Positions 22,378 to 35,173 of a stretch of 64,000 bases of DNA are shown piece after piece. Source of the stretch: Gelatoporia subvermispora B (Eukaryota > Basidiomycota > Agaricomycetes > Polyporales > Gelatoporiaceae). How positions within the stretch are numbered: position 1 is the stretch's first letter; every line of letters begins with the position of its first letter. The notes under the pieces were generated by a model. It saw nothing but the letters and a program-made list of their open reading frames with translations. It was not told the origin of the DNA and ran no database searches. Both the position numbers and the translations under genes were made by a program. Location: the NCBI GenBank assembly GCA_000320605.2, contig KB445793.1, forward strand, positions 1,129,196 through 1,193,195, read 5' to 3'.

Positions 22378-24589
22378 ATGAGTGCATACTCCTCACGAAG
22401 GGTTCACGCTGAGCTAGGACATGTAAGTCACACACAATCGACCCTTCCGCTCACCGCAAGGCGACGGGCTACCTCCGGGGTGCTTCGTGGTGGCCTGCCG
22501 TATTCGAAGTCAGTAGGCGAGATAAATACATATTGAAGAAGCTCCCTTAACGCGGCCCTGATGTAGGAAGCTGAGCGCCCATACTTCATGTGTTAATTCG
22601 CTTGCATTCTCCAACGGCGACGGGCGGTGGCTTGCTAGTGGCGGTGACGGTCAGACTTCACGGGCGCAAAGTGAGATAATGTTGACGACGATGCATTATG
22701 TTAGATCCTACTGTCTTGCTTTGGGACTTCCACCAGGACAATCTCAGTAGACCCTCGCACACATTTGTGGGACCAAAGGTATGTTACTATGCTCCCATGT
22801 ACAACAATCATCGTCATTATGTGACATCATATAGGCAAATGTATTCGCCCTTGCATTCTCTGCGTCAAATCAGCATTTGTACTCGTGAGTCGTCATTTCC
22901 TTCAGAAATTGGAATGTACTGACGAGCAGACTAGAGGGGACACAGACAATGTTATCCTACAATATGGAATAGCACATCTACCCTCTACAACGACAAGTAC
23001 CCCTCATGCCGCGATCTGCAGAAACGAACTGCACACAGTGAGTCGGCTTCCCAGAACATGCGCTATATGACTGACAATGGCTAGGATACCATTCGCGCAA
23101 TCTCATGTCATCCGTACCAAGATGAGCTGTTCCTAAGCGCCAGGTATGTAAAATGTTACTCTGTAGTGCGGCTTAGTTTGAGCGCATAGTAATCCAGTGA
23201 AGATGGTCGCATTATTCTTCACGACACCAGAGTGCGGACTTGGCAGCAAAGTCCTGTAGCTGCACTGCAGCACAATGCACCGTTCAATAGTGTTCAATAT
23301 CATCCTATTATGCCCAATCTTTTCGCTACTGCTGATCATCGCGGGGTGCTCTGTCTTCGAGACATCCGCATGGCATTCGGACCTCGCACATCGATTGGCA
23401 GTGAAGGAGTCGTACAGACGGTGAGCACTCTAATCATATGATATATTGCTCAATGACAACAGCAAACAGTACATTACCACCATAGCGAAACAATCAATAT
23501 CTTCGCACCTCAGCAACCCAGAGGTCAGCAGCATCACTTTTGATAGAACAGGTCTGTAATGTCATGACGCAACTCAACGATTACTGGCTGAGCTCGGGCT
23601 CACAGGGACCAAGCTCGCTGCCACAATGCTAGTAAGTGCAATTTTTCAATGTCTCCTGTGGGGTACCTGACCCCTGAGTTCAGCATTTCCTTCCGACCAT
23701 TTACTCTATTAACGATCCGTATCCTGTCGCGACATGCAGCGGCAAGAATCTGCCTGGAGGTATACCACTCCCCTCAGGGGTTAGATCCTACTCCAACTCA
23801 ACGACCATCAAGCATGGATCTTTCGGGGGTCCTATGGGCGATGAATACTACTCTGCCGGCTCAGATGACTTCAGAGCATATATCTGGGAAATTCCACCCT
23901 TGAGCACATTGCTGAATCGCAGGGAGTTATTAGAATTTGAAGAATGGGTAACTCTGGGCAAGCCGGATGCTATTGGTGAGGCGCGCACATAATGTTGCGC
24001 AATTCGATACTTATCGTCGGGTTCAGCCTTTACCACTAGATCAATGAAGCCATGCATCCCTGTAGAACTAGACACACCGCTTTGCCGACTGACCGGTACG
24101 CCCCAGTGCTCTCAGACCTAAGAGCAGCCACATGCTGAAGGAATTCTTGTTATGCAGGGCACAGATCCATCGTCAACACGACGCTCATGCACCCGCATCT
24201 CCTACACGTCGCAACCGCAGGCATAGAGCGGCATGTTGTGCTGCATAGCCCGACACCCGTCTCTCCTTGCGCAGATGACATGCAGCTAACGCCGACTGAC
24301 GTGCGCGCAGTGCCCGACAACGATCCTGAGCGGCGGCGGAGGGCACTCCGAATGGCACTTGGACTTCTGCACCCTGATCCGGACGCAGACGATGAGGATG
24401 CGATTATTTTATTTGATGAGTAAGTCCAGAATTTGACATTGTGCGTGCACCATAGGTGACCAGAACCTTACGCTGGGCAGAATCGTGCGTTCCGAGGGCG
24501 ATGGTGACGTATTCCAGGAGCGGAGATGGAACCCAGAGGCAGACGACGAGGATGACGACATGGTGGGCAGTGACGGCTTCCTGACGTGA
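22378..24589 (+). CDS. WD40 repeat protein, possibly a DCAF-type CUL4 adaptor
   Basis: Plus-strand, about nine small exons. Segments in order: SAHTSCVNSLAFSNGDGRWL (about 22570), PTVLLWDFHQDNLSRPSHTF, ANVFALAFSASNQHLYS, GDTDNVILQYGIAH, DTIRAISCHPYQDELFLSAS, NSVQYHPIMPNLFATADHRG, DIRMAFGPRTSIGSEGVVQT, then NDPYPVATCSGKNLPGG, TIKHGSFGGPMGDEYYSAGS, DDFRAYIWEIPPL, VELDTPLCRLTG, SIVNTTLMHPHLLHVATAG. The last exon is acidic and ends at the TGA 24587-24589. This wording fits a fungal WD40 family related to DDB1-CUL4 associated factors; the DCAF link is inference from family resemblance. A likely first exon is MSAYSSRRVHAELGH at 22378 before a GTAAGT donor. It does not join in frame to the next recognised exon, so something small is missing from my model. 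Convergent with the gelsolin gene 161 bp away. Confidence 0.78.
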
Positions 24590-24750
24590 TTGTTGTAGCG
24601 CTATCAGTGTATATGTCATTTGTGTATACTTGATTCAGTCCTGCGCTATCTTCTCGCTTATCTCTGTATCTCTATAGTATATGGCTATCGACGCAGTTCG
24701 AAAACGATCGATCGTGTATGTGGAGCCGCATCGAATTGCGTTGACGCTCG

Positions 24751-26122
24751 TCAGTCCACAAGAACCTGCCAGAAAATCTCTGACTCCGAGCCCTCGTTCA
24801 TCTTCACGATGCTAGTCGCCGCGAGGTCTCCTCCGCCCCTGTGACGATGGAGATACCACTGCGCATACTGCAGGGAAAGCCGGCGCTCCGCCAGCGAGGC
24901 TTCCCGGCCGATCCACACGTAAATCGCGGGTGATGCACGGTTGCTGGAAGCGTCTAGCAGGAAGGCATCGCTAGACGAAAGCGATGCGCGGGAAGGCGCC
25001 ACTGGTTCCAATGCGACTTGTCCAGATTCATCGGTAAGTCGGAAGAGCGCTTGAGCGCCCCCGTGCACCGGCTCAGAGCGAATCTTTGCATGAACAGTCT
25101 CGGTTCCGAGAACGGAGAGGAAGCTCCCGGAGCCATGCTCGCCTTCATCTGCGCATGCCTGTAAGCCTATAGCGTGGAGGGACTATTCCGTGCACCTACC
25201 GAAGACGGCACTCTCGCATTGGCCCTCTCGCTCTTGCACGAGAGATTGCAGAAATTCGGCAGCCTTGAACCGTTCCCTGCCGACGCTGTCGCGGGTGTTG
25301 AACTGCATAACGTTGGTACCTAGATCCAACACGTAGACATCGCCTTGCTGGACACTGGGGGCCGTCGCAGAAACTTCGTGCACAACGAGATGCGAACGTG
25401 TGCTGTCGTGCCCTGGGTCGACAACACTAATGCGATAGAGTCGAGGAGCCTCCGGAGGAGGGGTCGAGGTAACGTGGTGGAAACCGGTCGACACCCCTCC
25501 CTGGAGACAGACAAAGCTGGGGAAGTAAGAGAGGAACCTGGAAGATTCAGAGCCCTGTACTTCGCGGTATTGCACCGGGGCACCACCCAAATCTGTTCAG
25601 TAGTGATTATTCATAGAAGATCACCCAATCCTTGAACCAGTCGCTCACTGTCGTCAAGCTCAACGGTCTTGTAAGCTGCTGTGCCCGCCTCATCTTGAGA
25701 TGTGTTCTCTCCGAGCCAGAAGTGCAGGTCATACGACAGTCTATCATCGTCTTTCGTCAACTTGAATGTCTGCAGAAACTTGGGTGAGTCAACGTCCTAG
25801 GTCGATCAGGCAGTCGTACTGACGTGTAAAACAATGTATGAATCCCCGTCGTAGAATGTGCCGTAACGGCTCCTGGGCCATTCTTGTATAGTGAATTTCT
25901 CGATTCTCCATATCTGTAATCCTGGGGCCTTTCCGGCACTCTGCCACGCAGCCTCTGTGTCTCCCGCATGCTCCCGGACATGCTTTTCTAGCTGTGATTT
26001 ACGGCGAGGCAGGGAAGCCAAATCGATCGAAGGACACTGACGAGCGGGCTTACGTCCGAGCCAAGCAACTCAATGTTAGAGTCCTTGATATCGTACCGTG
26101 TCGGCCTGGTCAGAAAAGCCAT
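24751..26122 (-). CDS. Gelsolin-repeat actin-binding protein, severin/fragmin-like
   Basis: Calcium-dependent actin severing and capping is the family role; the protein is cytosolic. The start ATG at 26120-26122 gives [20 protein letters not shown]; after a short intron it continues [20 protein letters not shown]. Repeat 1: [51 protein letters not shown] linker region carries [20 protein letters not shown]. Repeat 2: [27 protein letters not shown]. Repeat 3: [50 protein letters not shown]. The stop is at 24751. Three gelsolin repeats in roughly 370-400 residues match the severin/fragmin size rather than full six-repeat gelsolin, and there is no villin headpiece. No disruption seen. Confidence 0.88.
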
Positions 26123-27439
26123 AATACTGTAGAAACCTGGAGAGCTATGTACGACCTTCTGGATGGATCGCGCCTCTCCAAACACTGCGCCGTGGCGGTC
26201 CATCGCAACGCGTGCCAACTCGCACGTGATGTGATCGGTCAGGCGCTCCGCGCTGGACTATAAGCGCTCACTGAAGTACCTCACATAACGCCGCGCGAGC
26301 GCGGCAGAGCCCACTACGACCATCCTCGCACCTAAACCATCTCCTCAAATGAACCACATCCTCGTCACACAGGCTGAAGCACGACACGAGCGGTGGGTGG
26401 GGCAGTACAGGCGAAGCGCCGGTAGTTGTAACTGTGGGAAAACCACGTGACTATTTCAGACTCAGAAAAGCGAGATTGTAATGAAATTTGTATCATTTGC
26501 AAATCCGCGGTCGTTTGTAGTGTTTTCGCGGACAAGAAGGTCCACAAGACCCACTACTAGTCGTAGTGGGAACTGAACTATTACAAGGCACGGAGGACTA
26601 CGGAGACAACCACAGGCTTGAACTCGACCTGTTTCTTCCTTCGCGCCACTCCTTCTATATGCTGCTATACAAGTGTCATTCGCTTCTCCTGGAAAGACGT
26701 AGTCATTCATGAGTCACGTGCATAATTTCAGTACTGTTAAGTCTCGTCTGGCGATTCGCCCCGTCATCTCTCCATGTCACTACTATCAGTCCGACGAACA
26801 CTTCTGTCGCTTCTGATCAGTATCTGTCTTCTGTTCTGCGAGATCTCATCAACTAAATCGTTCTTCGACTACGCGTGGTGCAGGATCCATCCACACTGGG
26901 ACGGCGGACACGACGAATACCAGCGAGCTTCTGCTACCATCAGGACGTCAAAGCCTATCAATGAGATACCCTCCCTATTCAGACCTGGTTCGGAACCACT
27001 TGGGCGACGGCTTTGGTCTTCGGATAACGCGCGCTATGGGCTTTGATGGTCAGATTACAATTCAGCGACTGTGATGGCACCGTGACCAAAGTTTTCGAAA
27101 CAGCCCTATTCTGGATCGTGTTCCCGACATACACACCAGTCCCATCAGCGAAGCCGACAGTAGTTGACTGCCTGCGAGGACAACGTGGCTATGCCCGAAT
27201 TAGGTAGCTACTCTCGTTGGCGGGCTGGGACACCCTTCTGACCCTTCTGAACGTCGTACCACGAGGGATGGACGGCGCTACTAACCTGCCACCAGCGCAG
27301 ATGTTGATTCTGCGCTCGTATACATTGCATGGCGTGCGTATATATATTGTCAGCCGCGGTTTCAGTTTGATGTAGCAGTAGCCCGCCTCACGATGTCTAC
27401 CATACAGCGCATATGTAGGTGAATTCATTGAAGACCTCA
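26123..27439. other. Intergenic region with one weak small-ORF candidate
   Basis: Upstream of the gelsolin gene. A palindrome-like GC element with 7-bp arms and a 2-nt loop lies at 26290-26305. A plus-strand frame with an ATG at 26774-27046 would encode 90 residues with a hydrophobic, signal-peptide-like start (RTLLSLLISICLLFC). It has no domain and no clear promoter or intron, so I do not call it a gene. Confidence 0.35.
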
Positions 27440-29245
27440 ATGATATTCAAGCCAAATGCGACGCGCAGAACATATCTTTCGCCTTTCGCTGGACAATCCA
27501 TATACGCCCCAGTCCGATGCTGTTCGCCAGATTTTTTGCAGGCGGTGCGCCTGTCATCGCTGCTGCTCACCAGGTTATCACAACGCTCCTAAGCCCAGCG
27601 CTGCATGCAATGATAACGGCTTTATCTGTGAGTCATCCCCCGGCATTGGTCCGGAGTAATCATCCTGGTGCGCACATCAACAGGTGCATCACAATTCAGC
27701 AGCGCCCAACTCTGGTTCCGTCGTCGTTGGACATGTTGCGAGAATATTGTGCGGTTCAGGCTCATAGGCCTGCATACTATCTTCACACTGAATTATTGTG
27801 CGCGCATTGCATAGGGTACTAGTACTGACCCAAATTCGACGCTCTGCTGGCAGGCTGAATGCCACGCCTTTTTGTTATTGTTTTCAATGCCATATGTGTA
27901 CAAGCACGGCCGTCCATCGTCAACTCACGACATAGCCAGGTCCGTAGACAATATTCTGGAGAAGTCAGCCTATATAAAACGCCTCATTTGTCATAGTCTC
28001 ATGTCGTATGTGTATATACGAGGTACCCAAAAGGAAGCACTATAATCCGTCAGGACTTGACGCATTTTTGGCTCATTGGTAAGCTTTTCTCGCTTTCCGA
28101 ACGATTTCTGACTAAATCTGTTGCGTTGTGAAGCGCCGACGAAGACTTCACGTCAGCTGCTTACTTGAGCTCTCGACTGACACCGCACTAGCGCATGCTC
28201 ATGAACTTTATCAAGCGACTTGAACGAGGCTTTCATACAGATAAGGTATTGCTTTCTTTGCCTAGGAAAACCGGGAAATGAATCACGCTTGAAGCGCTTC
28301 AACGTGGCGATGGCAATTCAAATTAACTGGCGAAGACGGCGTTTGCAGGTGAGTATACCCTTTAAGAGACTTCAACACGGCGTTGAACCTGTTGATGTGA
28401 TACGTCTGACACGGCTGACAGGTTTTGAATGGGACGAGCTGTCAGAGGGAAGCCTCGTCGTTGACGTGTGCGGTGGCATTAACTCGACGACTTCGAAGCT
28501 CGCAGACATCCACAAACCATTGCGATATGTCGTACAGGATCGCGAGGTCACCATCAAAGAAGTTGGCGCTGTAGATGTTCTGTCCGGTGATCGCGCGTAG
28601 TTGGACTTATCTTTCGATGGTAGTTTGGAACAAGGAACGACCCGAGGCCATCGGAGGCGGGTTCGTCCGGGTTGGAGGGCAGGTTTTTAGTATGAGGTGA
28701 TCCGCGGATGCCCTGATCGCTAATGCGGTCTGTCAATGCATGATCTCTTCCAGCAGCAGCCCATCACGACTGCGTTCGTGTTTCTTCTCCGCTCCATCAC
28801 GCGCGACTCGCCGGGCTATTACGCCCGGCGTATACTTTCGCACCTACGCGAGGCTGCGACAGAAAACACGAAGCTCCCGCCCGTCGATAATGCAATTCGC
28901 TACGCATGTTCGTTCGGTCGGGCGCAGAGGCCGAGGATGTCCCAAGGGCCGTACAGGCGAACGAGCCAGCACCGCTACTGCCAAAATACGGCATTGCTGG
29001 CGCCGTCGACAAGTACCACGCCGACATCCAGGTGCGTGCAGACCAGTTGTTTACGTGGAGGAAAGAGGGGGGCGCTGGCATTCCGGGGTGGAGATGAAGG
29101 CTCTGCTGAACGCGCAGCAGTGGGCGGTTCCCCATTTTGTGGACCTGCTGAAGTCGGCTGGATGGAAGTTGGAGCGTGTCTGCCGCAACTCAAGCGACGT
29201 CCCCCGCAGTTTGTCTCTTCTCCTCTCTAGTTGTATATGGAGTGC
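27440..29245 (+). pseudogene. Degraded fungal O-methyltransferase
   Basis: Pieces of a SAM-dependent class I O-methyltransferase (COMT-like, common in fungal secondary metabolism) lie in the right order but several frames. N-terminal: LSLDNPYTPQSDAVRQ near 27485-27530, shifting frame at a T-run near 27533 into VIAAAHQVITTLLSPAL. Middle: RPSSTHDIARSVDNILEKSA near 27910-27970. SAM-binding: FEWDELSEGSLVVDVCGGIN then LRYVVQDREVTIKEVGAV near 28420-28575, with Cys in place of the usual Gly in the glycine loop. C-terminal: HDLFQQQP and ARRILSHLREAATENTKLPP near 28740-28890. A second frame change near 28905-28930 leads to PRAVQANEPAPLLPKYGIAG. One convincing intron remains at 29032-29093. The junction before HDLFQQQP has no usable AG acceptor. 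I read this as a pseudogene; a few odd introns are the alternative. Confidence 0.7.
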
Positions 29246-30273
29246 GATTCTCAGGTGTTCGGGTAAGACAAGTCTTCTGCTCCCATGGCAGATAGCTGTA
29301 GACATATTATTATGGCATTCCGAAACTCGTTGAGCCTGACATGACTCGAGAAAGCCTCGGCCTTTCGGATATATCGTGAGTGCGGTGCAAGTCAGTTGCT
29401 GCATTTCGCGAATGTCCGCAGATCGCTACACCTTAATTCCGTGGCGAGCCTTCTCCCTACCCATGATAGGTTACACGAGGCATGCTTCTTGACACCCCTT
29501 ACGGCTGTGAGTCTGAACGCCGTTATGAATGCTGCCCAAATACCGTTCAGGGATCATGCTGATTCCGTCAGGTCATGCGGACTTGTGTGGGCTTATGAAG
29601 AATTTGCACTAGGTTCTACATCAAGAACTACTCAGCTCGCTATAGATAGATCTTTGGTAAGCCAACCGTCTCACAAGGGCAAGAACTCGGGTTTGGCGTT
29701 CTGCTTGCTCAGATCTCCCAGGAACACACCGCGATAATGGTAACGCCTTACAAACGCTGGGCGGTGTCGAGCGCCGCCAAGCGAGTACCTGAAATCGGAA
29801 ACGCCTCCTGTACTGCAGATGCTTTTTGCAGTGCTAAAAGCAGCCGGCGCCTGTGGAATCTCCAAGTGCGCTTGTTCTGTTCACGTTCGTCAGGCCTTTT
29901 GCTGAATTCACGGCCGTCATCATCATCGATGCCGTTCACGGAGCCTGGTGACTGGCACGGATCGAGGGGAGTTCCGAGTACCACAGCGGCCACCGCATGG
30001 GCAGGTATAACTTTGTGCGACAAGACGAGTCTCGTGGACTTGTTCCGGGCCAGTTTGAGAACGCAGGCAGCGCGAGTGCGATGGCTGTGGCTGGTGGCGT
30101 CCTCCGCGAGCGCGGATGCAGCCCACTTGATGTCATGAGGGAGGCTCACGTAAGCGCCCGACTTCTGGTGGTCTTCATGAAACGATATATATCTCCATTG
30201 TATCTCAAAATGCACATCCTCCCGCCCCTAGCACCCGCTTTCCTGCTCTCTTCTCCTTGCATTGACACACTGA
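29246..30273. other. Unassigned region upstream of Egt1
   Basis: Long overlapping open frames exist on both strands around 29740-30215, but none carries a domain I recognise or a good start with splice sites. The last part should hold the Egt1 promoter; no clear TATA box seen. Confidence 0.35.
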
Positions 30274-33200
30274 ATGGCGAACCAGGTCTCCGTTGACATC
30301 CTCGACGTGCGCGCCGCTCGCGGTGCCCGAACTGCTACTAACATCCACGACGACATCGTGCGCGGGTTGTCCCAGCCCAGGGGTCAGAAATGGCTTCCTA
30401 CGATGCTCTTGTACGACGATGCTGGTCTGAGGTTATACGACGATATCACCACCGCGGCCCCGGAGTACTACTTGTTCCTTGCGGAGGAGGAAATACTGAA
30501 GAACTACTCAGCGGACATTGTGAGGGTCATGCACGCCCATGACGGTGGCCGCATTACTCCAGGCGAAGTTGTAGTGGAGCTTGGTGCAGGGTGAGTCTGT
30601 CTGACCAGTTGTGTCATGGCTTGCATCACGTCGTCGTGTCCCGAGCTCGTTGCATCGAATAGCTTAAAGCCAACAGATCGCTGGAGTAAATCTGGCGCCA
30701 AGGCTGCTTCGCGTTAATTTCCGGGCTGCTGGGCCTCTCGCCTCCTTCGTCGGAGCCGTCGACAAATTCGTGTCGGCTCGTGCACGACCACGTGGGAGCA
30801 TATCTGTCATTTGACGGGCAGCTCGGAAGCAATAGCGCTACCGCAGACATCATTTCGTGGTGCTGCCTTTGACCTTTCTTTCTAGCCGCACGGCTTCCTC
30901 AGAAACTGGATCATTCTGTGGCGCTATGCATTATGCTCATCAGCTCCATAAATTCACAGCTCCTTGCGAAAGACCTCGCACATCCTCCGGGCTTTATCAG
31001 GCATTGCGCCCGCGTCTGTGACCACTGCTCCTGTGAACTACTTCGCTCTTGATCTGGAGAAACGCGAGCTTGAGCGTACACTTTCGGAGCTCAGCAAATC
31101 AGAAGTCGGACAAACCCTTCACGGCAAAGTCGCAACTAAAGGCATGTGCGGGACATATGATGACGGTCTGCAGTTCATCCAAGAGGGTGGCCTAAACGGC
31201 GTCGACGGCGGCAAGCACCTGGCGTACGAGGTCTCTGCTGCATACAAGCTAAACAAGCCCGCCAGAGAAGTGTCGCCGAGCGGCTCCAGCGTTTCCTCCG
31301 TCGCATGTACCACAGACAGTGATGCAGAGACGGACGTTACACCTCCATCGACTCCAGATGCGCAGCAACCTTTACATGTCTTGTTCCTCGGATCGTCGCT
31401 TGGGAATTTCAACCGCGGAGACGACGTCAATTTTTTGAAATCCCTGCCCATCCGCCCGGGCTCTGGCGATACACTCCTCATTGGGCTAGATCAGGATAAC
31501 GAGAAGGGGAAGATAGAAATCGCTTATGACGACCCGAAAGGTCACACCAAGAACTTCATCATGAATGGCCTGAAGGTTGCTGGCCGCGTGATGGGTAACG
31601 TTAACCTGTTCGATCAGACCAAGTGGGAGTATGTCGGGAGATACAACGAGGATTTACGTGAGTCTAGATCCCACATATCGCATAATTCTCTACTCACGAT
31701 TGGCTTGGCAGGCCGCCATGAGGCGTACTACAAGTCCGTCGGTAGACAAACCATCCAGGACCCTTCTACGCAGACGGACTTTTCGTTTGACACCGACGAG
31801 CTCGTGCGCATTGAAGTCTCGCACAAGGTCTGTTCGTTAAGATCATAAATTTTGCGTACTCACCATTGCTTAGTACTCCGAACGCGATGCTTACGCCCTC
31901 TTTGCCGAAGCCAATCTGCGACCTATTCATCGCTGGCTCGACAGTGCCTCGCAATATTCCCTCTGGCTTCTGGAGCGTCCGCAATTCTCCTTTCCCCTTC
32001 TGCGCTCGCCCGTCGTTTCGCTGACGGCTAACAATGCCACGCCGTTCGGTCTCCCGCGCTTGAGCGAGTGGCAGAACATGTGGTCTGCGTGGGACTTCAT
32101 TACGCAACGCATGATTCATCCGTCGATGCTATTCCAGAAACCCATTGACCTACGCCATATCTGTCTTTTCTACTGCGGGCATATTCCTGCCTTCTTGTCA
32201 ATCCATCTAGCGAAGGCGCTGAACGAGCCCGACACTGAGCCTGTGAAGTTCAAGGTAGTCATATTTGCCTCAAGCTTTGTCATGCTACTCACGAAATACC
32301 TCTCCAGTATATTTTCGAAGTGAGATTTTTTGTTCTGTCTGTGCTATTTCAAACCAATTTTATCGTTAGCGAGGCATTGATCCGAATGTCGACGATCCTA
32401 CTCAGTGCCACGTACGTCTGATGAATCAGTCATACATGCTATCACTGACTCTCACTTAGCCTCACTCAGAGGTGCCCACGTGCGATGAGGACTGGCCCTC
32501 GCTTAGCAGCATTCTCGACTTCCAGGCGCGTGTGCGTGAGCGTGTGCACAACCTCTACGCGGACATCGAGTCGGGTAAGGTTGCCCTTACGCGCAAGCTC
32601 GCACGGATACTCTTCATGACGCACGAGCATGAAGCGTTCCACGCGGAGGTATGCCCCAATCCCTGCGCTAGAAGACTAGAGGGTGATGTGTATTGACGCT
32701 TGACTTAGACCTTGCTGTACATGTTGTTGCAACGCGCCGGCACGGGCACGGTTCCACCATCCGGTTTCAGCCCGCCGGCATGGGATGTCCTTGCCGAGGC
32801 ATGGGACAGTGTGCCGCCACCGAAGACCGCTCGCATTGCTTTGGGGCCTGCTACCGTGGAGCTCGGCCATGATGACGATGAGGCCGACGATACCGCTGAG
32901 TATGTGGACGGACACGAGTTCGGGTGGGACAACGAACACCCGCGCCGTGCTGTCGAGGTTGGCGCGTTTGAGATCGAGGCCCGGCCCGTCACGAACGGGG
33001 AGTTCTATGACTTCTATAAACAGAACGAGGGGAACGTGCAGTTCCCTGCCAGCTGGATCAAGGTCGAAGGCGAAGTTCGGGTACGTCGTGGTTAGCGAGG
33101 CTCAAATTGAACTGTCTTACACAGCACGTCGTGACAGGTCCGAACCTTGTACGGTCCGGTGCCCATGCAGATTGCGAAGCACTGGCCCCTCGTCACCTCT

Positions 33201-33778
33201 TACGATAATTTGTCGAAGTATGCTAGCGTCAAGGGAGGACGTATCCCCACCGAACCCGAGCTGCGAATGTTCTATGATAAGTTCGATTGTGGATACGAGG
33301 GCGGAGCGAACGTGGGTTTCCGTAAATGGCATCCTATCCCGTACGTCTGGTCCTTCCTGGAGAGGTTCCTTACTAACATCAGGCGGATAGGGCGACCGCG
33401 GGAGGGGAGAAGGACGGCGGTAAGGGCCACAATGGAGGCGTGTGGGAGTGGACATCCACTGTATTTGATACGTACGAAGGTTTCGTGCCTTCCAGACTAT
33501 ACCCTGGGTACGTGCGCAGCTATATCTCACCGCCGAGTTCGGCTCATAGCGCCACTAGCTATTCCACGGACTTCTTTGACGGCCAGCATCAAGTTGTGGT
33601 ACGTGCATGACCGCTACCTCCTTTATGCAATTTGGAGCCGACAAACCTTACCTAGATCGGCGGCTCGTACGCTACCATCCCGCGGCTAGCAGATCGGCGC
33701 ACTGTGCGCAACTACTATCAACACAACTATCCCTATGCCTGGGTCGGTGCGCGCGTTGCATACAACGTCAGTGAGTAA
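30274..33778 (+). CDS. egt1: Ergothioneine biosynthesis protein Egt1
   Basis: Fused two-step enzyme. The N-terminal EgtD-like part trimethylates histidine to hercynine with SAM; the C-terminal EgtB-like part (DinB_2 plus FGE-sulfatase folds) is a non-haem iron sulfoxide synthase joining hercynine to cysteine. N-terminal motifs: WLPTMLLYDDAGLRLYDDIT, TAAPEYYLFLAEEEIL, VVVELGAG, HVLFLGSSLGNFNRGD, LLIGLDQDNEKGKIEIAYDD. DinB part: ATPFGLPRLSEWQNMWSAWD, PIDLRHICLFYCGHIPAFLS, FMTHEHEAFHAETLLYML, whose H-x3-H is the likely iron-binding pair. FGE part: EFGWDNEHPRRAVEVGAFEI, ARPVTNGEFYDFYK, GGRIPTEPELRMFYDKFDCG, GGVWEWTSTVFD, RNYYQHNYPYAWVGARVAYN. The stop TAA is at 33776-33778. Many short introns, but the one inside the methyltransferase (30591-30959) is 369 nt. 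No disruption seen. Convergent with SEN34. Confidence 0.93.
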
Positions 33779-34040
33779 AACGGATACCTCAATGTTCCCA
33801 TGGAGCCCGGAATCGTGTCATGTTCCTGCTAGACTGCAAGTGTGTGTATGTGTAACCAAGATTGATTGTATGTCCCCGTTGTGTCTTCTTTGTACGGTAA
33901 AGAGATGCGATCACTTTACTCCATGATTATGCAACATCCCGGACTAGACGTAACTCACCGCACCCGTGTGACCAATCAGAGCGATTATACCAACTGAAAC
34001 GCAGGCTCGCGAGATCGATGAGGTAGTCGGTTCTCGTAGA

Positions 34041-35173
34041 CTAGCCGAAGCCTGCCCACTCGATGGAGAAGTACGAGACTGTTTTTTTCTCGTCATCCCA
34101 ACCGCACAAGAGATGCGCCTTTTTGGTGGCGGTGCCTAGCCGCCCGTGGGCGACGATCTCCATTGGCCGCAGTATTGATGTTGGTGAGTCGATGATGGTG
34201 GCAACAAAGTGGGAATGATACCGCAGGGGATCGCCTGAGGGAAGTCAACGTCAGCTTCCCGAGTGAAATCTAAGGCGTAATGACAAGGGACTAGTTGGAG
34301 GAGTAATCCTCACCTGGATATACAAGGAAGTCACCGCCAAAACGGATTCCTCCGCCCATGTAGTAGCCTTGTCTCCAGAGGTCTTCGAACACACCACACT
34401 TCGCGCGTTCGTACATGTTAGCCGGATAGTCCCAGATCCCAGCTGCTTGTGCTTCCTCGAGTGTCGCATACGCGCAGTCTTCATCATCATACCACTCCTG
34501 TGATGTCGAGCTAACAGGCACGGATATTGTGTATGTTGACGAGGTAGGCACGGCGGGCGTAGAAGGTCGAGCCTCAACGGAGGAAGCAAGGGGACCAGGA
34601 GCAGGGCTGGCTCCGAGGAGTTCTGGGCTCTCGCCCTCAAGAGCTTTCTGTCGTGCGGTTGCTGCACGCCGTTCCTCCCGTTCTCGTCGTTTGCGTATCG
34701 CCTCTTCCGACAAGGTACGTTTCGCAGCCTGCTCCTCCCTCTCTTTGACCTCTGCTGCGGCGACCTGAAGTCTGATGCTCTCCTTGCGCTCCGCGTTCCA
34801 CTTAGCAACCGCTTGAGGAGATGGTGATATGTGCGCTTGGGGGTCATCCACCAGGACAGCAAACCCTTCAGACGGCAGAGATGAATCACGGACAATTGGA
34901 GACATGGCGCGACGTACCTTTGCGGACCAGCAGCACGACCTCCTCCGGCATGAGAACTAACGGGACGCCAAGAAAGACATTTTGTTGCGACAGATGGGGC
35001 AAAGTACCCACGAGTACACCGCATACATGGTGTTCTGCCCTTAACGTAGCAATGTCTATCGCGGGCTGACATTAGTAGCATTTCCAAAGACAAAGTTACC
35101 GACAAGGTATACCATCAACGTCCCAGACATACGCCTTCTTGTTGGAGACTCTAAGAGCGACTTTGAGACTCAT
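34041..35173 (-). CDS. SEN34: tRNA-splicing endonuclease subunit SEN34
   Basis: Catalytic subunit that cuts the 3' splice site of intron-containing pre-tRNAs in the nuclear tetrameric Sen complex. The start ATG at 35171-35173 gives MSLKVALRVSNKKAYVWDVD, followed by a GTATAC donor. The N-terminal domain continues DIATLRAEHHVCGVLVGTLP, QQNVFLGVPLVLMPEEVVLL. A charged coiled-coil linker (EEAIRKRREREERRAATARQ) and a Ser/Pro stretch follow. The C-terminal nuclease domain holds the catalytic triad: Tyr in DLWRQGYYMGGGIRFGGDFL, His in DPLRYHSHFVATII, and Lys in GTATKKAHLLCGW. It ends VSYFSIEWAGFG with the stop at 34041. An intron splits the nuclease domain near 34240-34300. All catalytic residues are present. 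Confidence 0.92.

Noticed and set aside
29740..30215. Overlapping plus and minus frames of 130-155 codons upstream of egt1
   Set aside because: No domain on either strand, the minus frame lacks an ATG at its start, and neither has supporting splice sites.
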